Assembly (NCBI GenBank): GCA_000403475.2
Contig: KE159798.1
Span: 134,960 to 198,959, forward strand
DNA: 64,000 nt
Origin: Lachnospiraceae bacterium MD308
GTDB taxonomy: Bacteria; Bacillota; Clostridia; Lachnospirales; Lachnospiraceae
Reading direction: 5' to 3'
In this document: piece by piece, positions 50,108-59,096 of the stretch
Layout: each line of letters begins with the position of its first letter
Numbering within the stretch: position 1 is the first letter of the stretch
The notes under the pieces: generated by a model
What the model saw: only the letters and a program-made list of their open reading frames with translations
What the model was told of the DNA's origin: nothing
Database searches by the model: none
Program-made: the position numbers and the translations under genes

Positions 50108-51964
50108 ATGGGAATGTATAAAAGACGAACGCTCTTATCGATTATGGTATTTGTAATTATGTGGGGATGCTTTGCAGGAATAAATCTAACTGTAAAGGCA
50201 GCAGCATTTGATACAAACATATCACCAGATGGACAGAGGGATGATAGAGAGGAGGTGTTAGTAACTACTGCGGCTACAATACCCATATATCATTCAATTC
50301 CGCCTTATCAGCAAAAAGATTTATATGCCGGAGCAACTGTAAAGATCAAAGGATTGACTGTTGAAGAGATTGTTGATGGGAAAGCAAATGGTGAAACAAG
50401 ACCTTATACAGATGCAATCAGATTTAAGATTTATAATAGCACAAAGCAGAAAGTAGAGCAGGTTGTAGAGGCAAAAAACGGAAGGCTTCCAGATATTACA
50501 TTAGTTGACAATCATACTTATATTATATTTTCGCAGGATGCAGATTACAAAGTAGTAAGAGATGACGGGAATACACAATACAAATTATCTAAAAATGCGT
50601 ACATTTGGGTAAAGAATGGGAAAATATATGACATTAAAGAAGGGGCGGATGCGCCGTACAATTATCCGGAGTTCAAAAAGATTCAGGTTACTCAGAGAAC
50701 AGGCTCGGATTTGCCCGATGATGACAGAGTTCCTTTATATCTGCCTGTTCAGTATAAAGGGAGCGGAATCTCTCTGCGAAATGTCAAGCTTAAGCTAGTA
50801 AGCGATGTTGAAACAATTGAAACAAGTTCCGGGGATTCCGGACGGTTAAATGTTCAGGTGTTAGAAGATGTGAATTATATCATTACAGTAGATAGTGATG
50901 AGTGGGATATAGAAGCATTTCCGCTTGCAGCTAAAGACAAGTCTGAATATCGTACGGACAAAGGGCGCCCGGGTGAAAGATATTTTTATGACCATTCAGA
51001 TTGTCATCAAGTTCTTGCTATAGAATTGGTAAATAAAAAAGATGCGCATAAAAATGATAAGAAGGTAACCAGCCTGTCAGGAAATACAACTGTTTCTGGT
51101 TTTGACTTTAAAGACTTTCTCGTAATGGAGAAAAAGCTGAACAAAAATCTGGTGAAGGGATTAGAAGGGAAAGATTATGATATTTTAAATATTTCAGCTG
51201 TCAATCCGCACAGATGGGAAATATCGAAACTTGCAGCAGGGAATTTCAATATTACAGAAAAGACGGATACGGCAAAAAAGGTCAACAGTGTTTATTATAT
51301 CGACGGCGAAGGCGGACTTAGGCCGCTTGATTTCAGCGAGACGAAGGGTGCTGTGAGTTTTACTATGAACAGTATGTCTATACATCCGGTTGTAATCGTA
51401 TATGACAAGATTGTTCAGAAAGCGGAAGCCCAGAAAACGGCAGTTCAAAAAATAACTGTCAGCGGCATATCTAAATCAATTGCTGCCGGAAAAAAGATAC
51501 AGCTTAAAGCTGATATAATACCGTCGAATGCAGAAAACAAGGCTGTTGTATGGGAAAGTACTAACAGTAAATATGCATCTGTAGATTCCAACGGAAAAGT
51601 TACGGCTAAAAAAGCAGGTGGGGGAAAGAGTGTTGAAATTATTGCCACAGCAAGGGACGGCAGCGGGAAACAGGGCGTATATAAGATTAAAATTATGAAA
51701 AATGCTGTCAAGAGTATCAGTCTGAAGGCAAAAAGGACATTAAAAGCAGGGAAAAAAGTAGCAGTAAAGGCGACTGTCAAAACGACAGGAAAAAGTGCTA
51801 ACAAGAAGCTGCAGTGGCTCAGCTCTGATACGAGATATGCAACGGTTAATTCTAAGGGAAAAGTGACTGCAAAAAAAGCAGGAAAAGGAAAGAAAGTAAA
51901 GATAACCGCAAAAGCGACGGATGGAAGCGGAAAGAAAAAGACAATAACGATTAAGATTAAGTAA
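50108..51964 (+). CDS. Exported BIG2-domain surface protein 1 (phase-variable promoter)
   Basis: 618 residues after GGAAGGAGGAG. Signal peptide with GCFAGINLTVKAAA as the likely cleavage region. The central 400 residues are unassigned, mainly beta-rich, with repeated short segments such as PDITLVDNHTYIIFS and VLEDVNYIITVDS suggestive of prealbumin-like modules. Residues about 455-618 are two BIG2 domains (KITVSGISKSIAAGKKIQLK, SISLKAKRTLKAGKKVAVK) ending in TIKIK. There is no LPxTG, SLH or transmembrane anchor. The next gene starts within the same transcript. Confidence 0.8.
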   Translation: MGMYKRRTLLSIMVFVIMWGCFAGINLTVKAAAFDTNISPDGQRDDREEVLVTTAATIPIYHSIPPYQQKDLYAGATVKIKGLTVEEIVDGKANGETRPYTDAIRFKIYNSTKQKVEQVVEAKNGRLPDITLVDNHTYIIFSQDADYKVVRDDGNTQYKLSKNAYIWVKNGKIYDIKEGADAPYNYPEFKKIQVTQRTGSDLPDDDRVPLYLPVQYKGSGISLRNVKLKLVSDVETIETSSGDSGRLNVQVLEDVNYIITVDSDEWDIEAFPLAAKDKSEYRTDKGRPGERYFYDHSDCHQVLAIELVNKKDAHKNDKKVTSLSGNTTVSGFDFKDFLVMEKKLNKNLVKGLEGKDYDILNISAVNPHRWEISKLAAGNFNITEKTDTAKKVNSVYYIDGEGGLRPLDFSETKGAVSFTMNSMSIHPVVIVYDKIVQKAEAQKTAVQKITVSGISKSIAAGKKIQLKADIIPSNAENKAVVWESTNSKYASVDSNGKVTAKKAGGGKSVEIIATARDGSGKQGVYKIKIMKNAVKSISLKAKRTLKAGKKVAVKATVKTTGKSANKKLQWLSSDTRYATVNSKGKVTAKKAGKGKKVKITAKATDGSGKKKTITIKIK

Positions 51965-51987
51965 TGGATAGAAGAGAGGGACAGAAT

Positions 51988-53853
51988 ATGAAGAAATATA
52001 TTAAAAAATTATTGGCTGGTTTGATGATACTGGCTATGATCTTTGGGTGCATTTCAGGAACAGGGGTATCTGAAGTTAAAGCAGCGGCGGAAGAAGATGA
52101 AGATGGAAATTATATATCATTTGACATAAAAGTTACAGATGAAAACAATGCACCGGTTAATGGGTTGGAATTACAGTTGTATCGTAAGGACTCATATGAG
52201 GGTGAATCGATTTTAAATTTTGAAAGCCCGACAAATGGGCAAGGTGAGACAAGTTATAAGTGTAATGATGAAGAAATGTATGGAGCACAGACCATATATT
52301 ATGAATTACAGCTTAAAGCGGAAAGTGGTTATGAGATTTCACAGCCTTTGAAAGTATGGTTTGGAGAAGGTTATGAGGATGAAGATTTTAATGTACATAC
52401 ATGTATTGATTATATAAATAATACGAATTCTTATTATGATGGGGAAACAGTGCCTGTTCAAGTGAAAAAGACAGGAGGAGATGCTCCAGAACCAGTCGTA
52501 GAAGACCAGTTTTTAGAAGGAAAAGTTGCAATGGAGGACGGCAGTCCTATAGCAGAAACGATAAGCTTGCAGCTTGAAAAATCAATTATCAGCAGTGATG
52601 AGCCAGTAGTATTTGATACAGAAGAAGATGGGCGGTTTAAAGTAAAAATTAACGACCTTGATGACGCGCAATATAACTTGAAGCCAGTTGCAGGGAGTAA
52701 GTATAAATGTGTCGGCGACAAACCAATGACGATAACTTTTGACAGTCGTACAGAAGATGGGCAGAAAATAAAATATGTTTCTAAGGTAAACAATGAAGAG
52801 TATACAGACGGAGAAATCATTCTTTCTGTAGTTGATGATTCTTCTTCTACGGTTGTCAAAGCAGCGGCAGAAGTAAAATCGATAAGTGAAAAGGGAGGTA
52901 ATGTTGTTGTAACTGTTACGGGAAAGAACCTTCCGGATAAACTTTATTACAAGAAATATTACGTAAGAGATGATATGGATGGGGATTTGTCGAGCAGTTC
53001 GGAAAAGCCGCAGGAAGTCTTGGCACAGGGAAATACGGATACAGAAAAAACAATAGAAGTGTCTCTGCCAAATGCAAGGGAGTATCTGGGTGAAGAGATT
53101 TTTTTGAAAGCTGTGGCGTGGAAAATAGGCGTAGATGTGTCTGCTGACGGAATGTTTCTTGCCAATGCCAGGACAGGCAATATAGAAATTGAAAAAGAAA
53201 AGCAGCCGGATGAAGAAGACGGAAAAGAAGAAGATAATAATAAAGATGATGACAATAATAAAGAAGATAATAAAGGAGACAATAAGGTAGAAGACAACAA
53301 GGACTCTACGACGGTAAAAGAGGATATAAAAGTCGCAAAAATTACAATAAGCGGCATTTCTAAAAAAATCGCAGCAGGTAAAAAACTTCAGCTCACTGCA
53401 AAAGTAACTCCGTCAAATGCGACGAATAAAGCGGTTATATGGTCAACGTCTAACAAGAAATATGCAACTGTAGATTCCAAAGGAAAGGTTAGTGTTAAAA
53501 AAGCCGGTGCAGGTAAAACAGTTACAATTACGGCAAAAGCGGCAGATGGAAGCGGAGTGAGAGGTTCTTATAAGATTCAGATTAAAAAGGATACTGTTAA
53601 AAGTATAAAACTGAAAGCGAAAAAGTCTGTAAAAGCAGGAAAATCGTTAAAAGTAACAGCAATCGTAAAGACAACTGGAAAAAAAGCAAATAAAAACTTA
53701 AAGTGGACGAGTTCTAACACGAAATATGCTGTTGTGTCTGCAAAGGGCGTTGTAAAGACGAAAAAGGCTGGGAAAGGAAAAAAGGTAAAGATTACGGCAA
53801 AAGCAACAGACGGAAGTAACAAAAAAGCAACAATTATGATTAAAATCAAATAA
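51988..53853 (+). CDS. Exported BIG2-domain surface protein 2, in operon with protein 1
   Basis: 621 residues from ATG 51988 (MKKYIKKLLAGLMILAMIFG), preferred over an upstream ATG at 51964 because it follows GAGAGGGAC and starts a clean signal peptide (cleavage near VKAAAEE). Residues 40-400 are unassigned and contain prealbumin-like pieces (ENNAPVNGLELQLYRKD, FDTEEDGRFKVKIND). A highly acidic Asp/Glu/Asn/Lys linker of about 45 residues follows. Two BIG2 domains (KITISGISKKIAAGKKLQLT, SIKLKAKKSVKAGKSLKVT) end in MIKIK. With no promoter of its own, it should switch together with protein 1. Confidence 0.8.
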   Translation: MKKYIKKLLAGLMILAMIFGCISGTGVSEVKAAAEEDEDGNYISFDIKVTDENNAPVNGLELQLYRKDSYEGESILNFESPTNGQGETSYKCNDEEMYGAQTIYYELQLKAESGYEISQPLKVWFGEGYEDEDFNVHTCIDYINNTNSYYDGETVPVQVKKTGGDAPEPVVEDQFLEGKVAMEDGSPIAETISLQLEKSIISSDEPVVFDTEEDGRFKVKINDLDDAQYNLKPVAGSKYKCVGDKPMTITFDSRTEDGQKIKYVSKVNNEEYTDGEIILSVVDDSSSTVVKAAAEVKSISEKGGNVVVTVTGKNLPDKLYYKKYYVRDDMDGDLSSSSEKPQEVLAQGNTDTEKTIEVSLPNAREYLGEEIFLKAVAWKIGVDVSADGMFLANARTGNIEIEKEKQPDEEDGKEEDNNKDDDNNKEDNKGDNKVEDNKDSTTVKEDIKVAKITISGISKKIAAGKKLQLTAKVTPSNATNKAVIWSTSNKKYATVDSKGKVSVKKAGAGKTVTITAKAADGSGVRGSYKIQIKKDTVKSIKLKAKKSVKAGKSLKVTAIVKTTGKKANKNLKWTSSNTKYAVVSAKGVVKTKKAGKGKKVKITAKATDGSNKKATIMIKIK

Positions 53854-53862
53854 TATTTCCAA

Positions 53863-53908
53863 AAGGGTATTGCAAGGTTATCTAAATAGATGGTCATGCA
53901 ATACCCTT
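53863..53908 (+). terminator. Terminator after BIG2 proteins 1 and 2
   Basis: A 12-bp perfect stem, AAGGGTATTGCA (53863-53874) with TGCAATACCCTT (53897-53908), followed by ATTTTATT. Confidence 0.8.
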
Positions 53909-54046
53909 ATTTTATTAATGTGAAGAGATTCGGCAGTGCACTTTTTCAGAAACGCATGCCGGATTTTAGATGTAATTGAACGTTGGGCGTGCTGTTTTGC
54001 ATATAGATAATATAAATATATGAATATGATTTATCTAGTATATCAA

Positions 54047-54078
54047 TTGGACGAATACGTAGGGGGGGGGGGTATAAT
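54047..54078 (+). promoter_or_regulatory. Poly-G promoter 2 (G11), upstream of BIG2 protein 3
   Basis: TTGGAC (54047-54052) and TATAAT (54073-54078) with a 20-nt spacer, GAATACGTA plus eleven G (54062-54072). Apart from the extra G the core is identical to promoter 1, and upstream similarity extends to about 53998. Confidence 0.85.
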
Positions 54079-54132
54079 TGAGAATGATATATAATAACGC
54101 ATTCAGATAAACGCATTGAGGAGGTAAAATAT

Positions 54133-57003
54133 ATGAGAATGTGTAAAAAACGGACGCTGTCGTTGATATTGACGTTAGCGTTGATTGTGGGGTGCTTTGC
54201 GGGGACGGGGATAACCGTGAAGGCAACGGACAATTATCCAGAGTTGAACAGTATAACATTGTCCCCAGAATCATTGGAAAGTAAAGGCGGAACAGTTCAA
54301 GTAACTGTAAAAGGACAAAATATAGGAAGTCTTTATTATCGGGTGGGAAAGTTGACTTCGGAAGATCCTGGACCCCAATATGATTGGGGAGGATGGCAAA
54401 ATGTAACAGTAAGCAGTGCTACAGAGTCGACGTTTACAGTAGAGATTCCTGCAAATACAGCGAATGAAGCAGTTACATATAGAGTTCAAGTGAATACTTC
54501 TCAGGGGGCAAATGGAGCAAAAGCAAAAAATATTACAGTAGCAGCATCAGATGGTTCTGTAGAAACAGTGGACAAAACAGAGCTGGCAAATGTAATTGCG
54601 GACGCAAAGTCAAGAACAGAGCAGGATTATGAAGCGGCTGGATGGGCAGCAATGCAGGAAAAATTACAGGCAGCCGAAACTGTAAATAATAATGAACAAG
54701 CAACAGCAGCACAGGTTAAGGAAGCTCAGGATGCATTACAGACAGCGCTTGACGCACTTGTATTGAAAACAGCTACAATCACAAAGGTAACAGCTACACC
54801 GACTGAAATTCCGACGAATGGAGGTACAGTACAGCTTAAAGTTGAAGGAACAAACCTCACAAGTACTAATTGGGGGATAAAATCAGAGAGCTTTATCAGT
54901 GGAACTCAACAGTCGGCAAGTGATAAAGCCGGGCAAGTTTCTGTAAAGGAAATAACAGAAAGTGGCGCTGCAATTGAGATTTCCTCGAATGGAATGAAAA
55001 ATGATGTGGATTTTGTGCTTTCGGTAGGACCTAAAAAGGGAGAGACAATCGAGAAACAAAAAGAAGTAACCGTAAAACAGTTAGCTAAGACTTATTCTAC
55101 GACAAGCTTAACGCCGGAATCGGTTGTGCTTGCAGATGACCGGACTGTAGTTGCAGAATTTGCAGAAGATATATCAGCAGTAGAAGGGGCAGACCTGAAA
55201 AAACTTATCTATATCGCAGATACAAGCGGAGAAAACCGTCATAATCTGACAGATGACGGCAAAGTGACAATTGATAATAAGAAAGTTATTGTCGAGTATG
55301 CAGAGCCATTAAGTGATATAGGGACAACTTCCTATCTGTATATTAAAGAAGGTGCCATGACTACCGTTGTCAATAAAGAGACATTGGTAGTATCTGATAT
55401 CAAGTGGCTTATTCAGACAACTACAAGAGTATCTAGTATTACGGTAGACAAAGATTTGTTTAACCATAAAGGAGGAACAGTAACGGCAGTATTAAATGGT
55501 TATAAAGTTGAAGAGATTGATCTTGAAAAAGATTTGACCGCTGCCGTATATATTCCGGGAGAGACACAGGCGTCAGATATTGCAGTCAGCAAGACGAAAA
55601 ATGAAGATGGAAAGCCGGTTCTTACTTTTGCGGTTCCGGAGAATAAGACCGCAAATACAATGAGCTACTGGCTGAATGTTAAGTATAAAAATACTCCGGT
55701 ATATGAAAGCGCAGCAGACAGCCGCGGGCAGAGGACGGCAATCTCCGTCCTTCCGGTGGGTAAGACAGATAAGGATGTTACATTAAGTATGGTGACAATC
55801 TCCGGTAACAATAAGACAGAGGTCAACAATACAAAAGACATAGAAGTCCAGGTGTCAAATAACATTGGAGAATTAAAGACAGAACTCAGAGTATACGGTA
55901 CGAATCTGAATTCTGAACTGACAAAAGTACGTGCAGTTGATGAAAATGGAATTGTATGGCCGGTTTACCAGATTTCTGAGTGTGACGGAACATGGAGGTT
56001 TATCGCTATTGCAGGGCCTCACAGGAACGGAGTGTTTGGCGATGGCAACAGCCAGTTGATTGAATTGCTTCCTCCGAGATATGCGGGAACGAATAAGACA
56101 TACCGCATTCAGGTGGCTCTTGACGGAAAGAACTTTATAGAGGAGCCATGCGTTACTTTGAAAGTGAATAATGAGGGCATATCAGGCGAGTATGAGTTCA
56201 GAGATTGTACCTCCGCTAATTTTAAATATGTTACGGTAAAATATGTAGATGAATCAGGAAAAGAGCTTGCAGACAAGGATGTGTATAAGGGATATTGCAT
56301 CTCCATGCCGGAAAGTTTCGGTATCGCACCGAAGCAGATTGCGGGCTATAAGCTTATCAAAGAGCCGGAGCTTGATGAGTGGGTGGAAGAAGGAAGAACT
56401 TACAGCTATGTGTACAGAAGTACATCCACATCCTCAGGCACGGATATAAAGGATACAACGACAAACAAGGAGCCGATAAAAGTCAGCAGCATCAAACTCA
56501 GCGCAGCATCAAAGAAGATTGCGGCTGGGAAGAAAGTCCAGATGAAGACAGAAGTATTCCCTGCAAATGCAACAAATAAGGCTGTTACCTATAAGACGAG
56601 CAATAAAAAATATGCGACAGTCAGTGCTTCTGGTAAAGTTACGCTGAAGAAAGCAGGAGCAGGTAAGACGGTTACGATTACCGCGACGGCAGCAGACGGC
56701 AGCGGAAAGAAAGCTTCCTATAAGATTACAATTATGAAGAATGCTGTAAAGAGCGTTAAGCTCAAATCGGCAAAAACTGTGAAAGCAGGAAAGAAGCTGA
56801 AAGTGAAAGCCACCGTTAAGACAACCGGCAAGAAGGTTAATAAGAAGCTGAAATGGACAAGCTCAAATACGAAGTATGCGACAGTATCCGCCAGCGGTGT
56901 TGTGAAGACAAAGAAAGCAGGAAAAGGAAAGACGGTGAAGATTACAGCGGTGTCGACGGATGGAAGCAACAAAAAGGGCACTGTTAAGATTAAGATTAAA
57001 TAA
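54133..57003 (+). CDS. Exported BIG2-domain surface protein 3, with FIVAR and MucBP-like domains
   Basis: 956 residues after GAGGAGGTAA. Signal peptide (ILTLALIVGCFAGTGITVKA). An Ig-like region (LNSITLSPESLESKGGTVQV) comes first. A FIVAR-type helical repeat follows at about 150-215 (AAGWAAMQEKLQAAETVNNN), then several more beta-sandwich regions (KVTATPTEIPTNGGTVQLKV, SSITVDKDLFNHKGGTVTAV). Next is a MucBP-like domain at about 695-765 (VTVKYVDESGKELADKDVYK, EEGRTYSYVYR) and two BIG2 domains to the end (VKIKIK). FIVAR and MucBP suggest binding of host glycan or mucin. It lacks a sorting signal. Confidence 0.83.
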   Translation: MRMCKKRTLSLILTLALIVGCFAGTGITVKATDNYPELNSITLSPESLESKGGTVQVTVKGQNIGSLYYRVGKLTSEDPGPQYDWGGWQNVTVSSATESTFTVEIPANTANEAVTYRVQVNTSQGANGAKAKNITVAASDGSVETVDKTELANVIADAKSRTEQDYEAAGWAAMQEKLQAAETVNNNEQATAAQVKEAQDALQTALDALVLKTATITKVTATPTEIPTNGGTVQLKVEGTNLTSTNWGIKSESFISGTQQSASDKAGQVSVKEITESGAAIEISSNGMKNDVDFVLSVGPKKGETIEKQKEVTVKQLAKTYSTTSLTPESVVLADDRTVVAEFAEDISAVEGADLKKLIYIADTSGENRHNLTDDGKVTIDNKKVIVEYAEPLSDIGTTSYLYIKEGAMTTVVNKETLVVSDIKWLIQTTTRVSSITVDKDLFNHKGGTVTAVLNGYKVEEIDLEKDLTAAVYIPGETQASDIAVSKTKNEDGKPVLTFAVPENKTANTMSYWLNVKYKNTPVYESAADSRGQRTAISVLPVGKTDKDVTLSMVTISGNNKTEVNNTKDIEVQVSNNIGELKTELRVYGTNLNSELTKVRAVDENGIVWPVYQISECDGTWRFIAIAGPHRNGVFGDGNSQLIELLPPRYAGTNKTYRIQVALDGKNFIEEPCVTLKVNNEGISGEYEFRDCTSANFKYVTVKYVDESGKELADKDVYKGYCISMPESFGIAPKQIAGYKLIKEPELDEWVEEGRTYSYVYRSTSTSSGTDIKDTTTNKEPIKVSSIKLSAASKKIAAGKKVQMKTEVFPANATNKAVTYKTSNKKYATVSASGKVTLKKAGAGKTVTITATAADGSGKKASYKITIMKNAVKSVKLKSAKTVKAGKKLKVKATVKTTGKKVNKKLKWTSSNTKYATVSASGVVKTKKAGKGKTVKITAVSTDGSNKKGTVKIKIK

Positions 57004-57065
57004 TTGCATAAGTTCGGCAGTATGTTTCTATAATGTGAATTTGAGTTTTTAAAAATAATATAAGC

Positions 57066-57113
57066 AAAAAAATCAGGATGGTTAATTTTTATAATTACCG
57101 TCCTGATTTTTTT
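57066..57113 (+). terminator. Terminator after BIG2 protein 3
   Basis: AAAAAAATCAGGATGGTTAAT pairs imperfectly with ATTACCGTCCTGATTTTTTT around a short AT loop; the T run reaches 57113. A/T-rich on both sides, so possibly bidirectional. Confidence 0.75.
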
Positions 57114-57156
57114 GTTTATATATAGATTATTTGAATAAGTATATAATGTTTTTCGA

Positions 57157-57188
57157 TTGGACGGAGAAGTAGGGGGGGGGGGTATAAT
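57157..57188 (+). promoter_or_regulatory. Poly-G promoter 3 (G11), upstream of BIG2 protein 4
   Basis: TTGGAC (57157-57162) and TATAAT (57183-57188) with a 20-nt spacer, GGAGAAGTA plus eleven G (57172-57182). The upstream sequence has diverged from promoters 1 and 2 while the -35, G tract and -10 are conserved, indicating selection on that arrangement. Confidence 0.85.
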
Positions 57189-57238
57189 AATGATGACTTA
57201 TAGTACATTCAGACAAGAACGCTGAGGAGGTAAAAGAT

Positions 57239-59023
57239 ATGAGAATGTGTAAAAGACGGATGCTTTCGTTTGTATTAGCGTTAGTATTAGTAGCAGGGTG
57301 TTTTGCAGGTACGGGGATATCTGTGAAGGCAGCAGATGTGGAAGAAAATGTAGTAGTGTTAGCGACGGCTGTGTTTGAAGATGTGCCGGTAGAAGGGGTG
57401 GAATTTGAGCTAAGGGACACTACAAAGACTCCAGGGGATGAGGGATATATTGCAGCAAAAATAACATCTGATAAAGATGGCAAATTAAAATGTAACGTTA
57501 AAAATATAGCTAATGGTATGTATCGATTTATAATATCTGAATCGGCTGTGTATACTTCGTTTGACGCTTATGATTTTACCATTCAGAATGGGAATATTAT
57601 TAGGGTAGATTCAACAAACTGGACAGGCAATGAAAATTTGAAGTTTGATCTTGCGGAAAAACCTGATCCTGCAAAACAATCAATTACCATTAAACTAGTA
57701 GATGAGCCGGGTGGAGCTTTGGTGACAGATTCAGCAGTGAAATTACAAGTAATGGATTATTATTCGGATGATGATAATAATCCGTATACAAGTACAGAGG
57801 AACCTGTGAATGGAGAATACACATATACTGTTGCAAGTGACTCAGGGGTAAAGATTGTCATTGGATTAGATAAAGATGTAAAGGGATATGAAGCAAATCC
57901 AATCGAGCTCCGTTTAAGAAACAGCATGATTGATAAAGTAATTATAGATGGAGTAGAGACGGTTTATGACGGAACTCCGCAGGAAATGGTAGTAACTCCG
58001 GTTGGTTTGACAGCTAATATTACAGAAGTAATAGCTATGCCGAACGAAATCCCGGCTAATGGCGGCGAAGTACAGCTTTCTATTACAGGTACAGATACAA
58101 CAGCAGCTAATTGGGGAGTGGAAGTGCAGAGCGTAATAAGCGGGACGGAGCAGAAACCGGGCGATAAAGCAGGACAGGCAGTTGTAGAAAAGACTACAAA
58201 AAAGAATGCAGTGATAAAAATTTCTGAAAATGAAACAGAAGATAAGATTGATTTCATATTTTCTGTTGGACCAAAGGGAGAAGAGGGTAATATTACAAAA
58301 CAGGCAAGCGTAAAAGTAACTCAGGCGGGTAAAGTTCAGGATAATGATAAACCGCAGAATCCAGATGACAAACCGCAGAATCCAGATGACAAACCGCAGA
58401 ATCCGGATGACAAGCCTCAAAATCCGGATGATAAGCCTCAGACCCCGGGCAATGATAAGCCGCAGGATGATAACAAACCAGCGCTTCCGGAGACAATTAA
58501 AGTCAGCAGTATCAAACTCAGTGCAGCTTCTAAAGAAATTGCTGTAGGAAAGAAGATTAAGCTTACAACAAAAGTATTTCCGGCAAATGCAACAAATAAA
58601 TCTGTTACATATAAGAGCAGCAATACTAAGTATGCATCTGTAGATGGAACCGGTAAAGTTACAGTGAAAAAAGCAGGCGCAGGTAAGACAGTTACAATCA
58701 CGGCAACTGCAGCGGACGGCAGTGGAAAAAGTGCTTCTTATAAGATTAAGATTATGAAGAGTGCTGTAAAGAGTATAAAAGTAAAAGCTGCTAAGTCTGT
58801 AAAGGCAGGGAAGAAAGTAAAAGCAAAAGTTACGGTAAAGACAACTGGCAAAAATGCAAATAAGAAGCTGAAATGGACAAGCTCTAATACAAAATATGCG
58901 ACAGTATCCTCGAAAGGAGTAATTAAGACCAAGAAAGCTGGAAGAGGAAAAACTGTTAAAATTACAGCCGCTGCGACAGACGGAAGCGGAAAGAAGAGCA
59001 CTGTTAAGATTAAGATTAAATAG
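57239..59023 (+). CDS. Exported BIG2-domain surface protein 4, with repeat linker
   Basis: 594 residues after GAGGAGG. Signal peptide MRMCKRRMLSFVLALVLVAG, with the following residues nearly the same as in protein 3. The first 260 residues are beta-rich prealbumin-like modules (FEDVPVEGVEFELRDTTKTP). A domain at about 262-365 parallels one in protein 3 (EVIAMPNEIPANGGEVQLSI). A linker of five DKPQNPD-type heptads (about 369-403) and a charged Asn/Asp stretch lead to two BIG2 domains ending VKIKIK. The linker may vary in length through its 21-bp DNA repeats. Confidence 0.82.
   Translation: MRMCKRRMLSFVLALVLVAGCFAGTGISVKAADVEENVVVLATAVFEDVPVEGVEFELRDTTKTPGDEGYIAAKITSDKDGKLKCNVKNIANGMYRFIISESAVYTSFDAYDFTIQNGNIIRVDSTNWTGNENLKFDLAEKPDPAKQSITIKLVDEPGGALVTDSAVKLQVMDYYSDDDNNPYTSTEEPVNGEYTYTVASDSGVKIVIGLDKDVKGYEANPIELRLRNSMIDKVIIDGVETVYDGTPQEMVVTPVGLTANITEVIAMPNEIPANGGEVQLSITGTDTTAANWGVEVQSVISGTEQKPGDKAGQAVVEKTTKKNAVIKISENETEDKIDFIFSVGPKGEEGNITKQASVKVTQAGKVQDNDKPQNPDDKPQNPDDKPQNPDDKPQNPDDKPQTPGNDKPQDDNKPALPETIKVSSIKLSAASKEIAVGKKIKLTTKVFPANATNKSVTYKSSNTKYASVDGTGKVTVKKAGAGKTVTITATAADGSGKSASYKIKIMKSAVKSIKVKAAKSVKAGKKVKAKVTVKTTGKNANKKLKWTSSNTKYATVSSKGVIKTKKAGRGKTVKITAAATDGSGKKSTVKIKIK
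58343..58447 (+). repeat. Five 21-bp tandem repeats coding for DDKPQNP
   Basis: Units start at 58343, 58364, 58385, 58406 and 58427. The first three are nearly identical, the last two have silent and coding changes (CCTCAA, ACC). In-frame units of this kind change copy number by slippage or unequal recombination without breaking the frame. Confidence 0.9.
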
Positions 59024-59036
59024 CTAGTTATAAAAG

Positions 59037-59079
59037 ACCGCTGCATCTATCTGCGACGCAGGTAAGTGCAGTGGTTTTT
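59037..59079 (+). terminator. Hairpin between BIG2 protein 4 and the LRR gene
   Basis: ACCGCTGCA (59037-59045) pairs with TGCAGTGGT (59067-59075) with one G-T pair, then TTTTA. It may terminate or attenuate; the LRR gene follows after about 20 bases with no separate promoter visible in the gap. Confidence 0.65.
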
Positions 59080-59096
59080 AAGCAGAAAGGAGTAGT

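Noticed and set aside
50056-57182. Poly-G tracts as sequencing artefacts
   Set aside because: Exact lengths may carry a one-base error, but the tract is at the same place between identical -35 and -10 boxes at three separate sites, which an artefact would not produce.
58343-58447. CRISPR array
   Set aside because: The 21-bp repeats are contiguous, in frame and without spacers, and encode a protein linker.
51445-59046. Minus-strand hydrophobic open frames opposite the BIG2 domains
   Set aside because: They mirror the lysine-rich BIG2 coding strand (AAA becomes TTT/Phe) and recur at every BIG2 pair; they are shadows, not membrane proteins.
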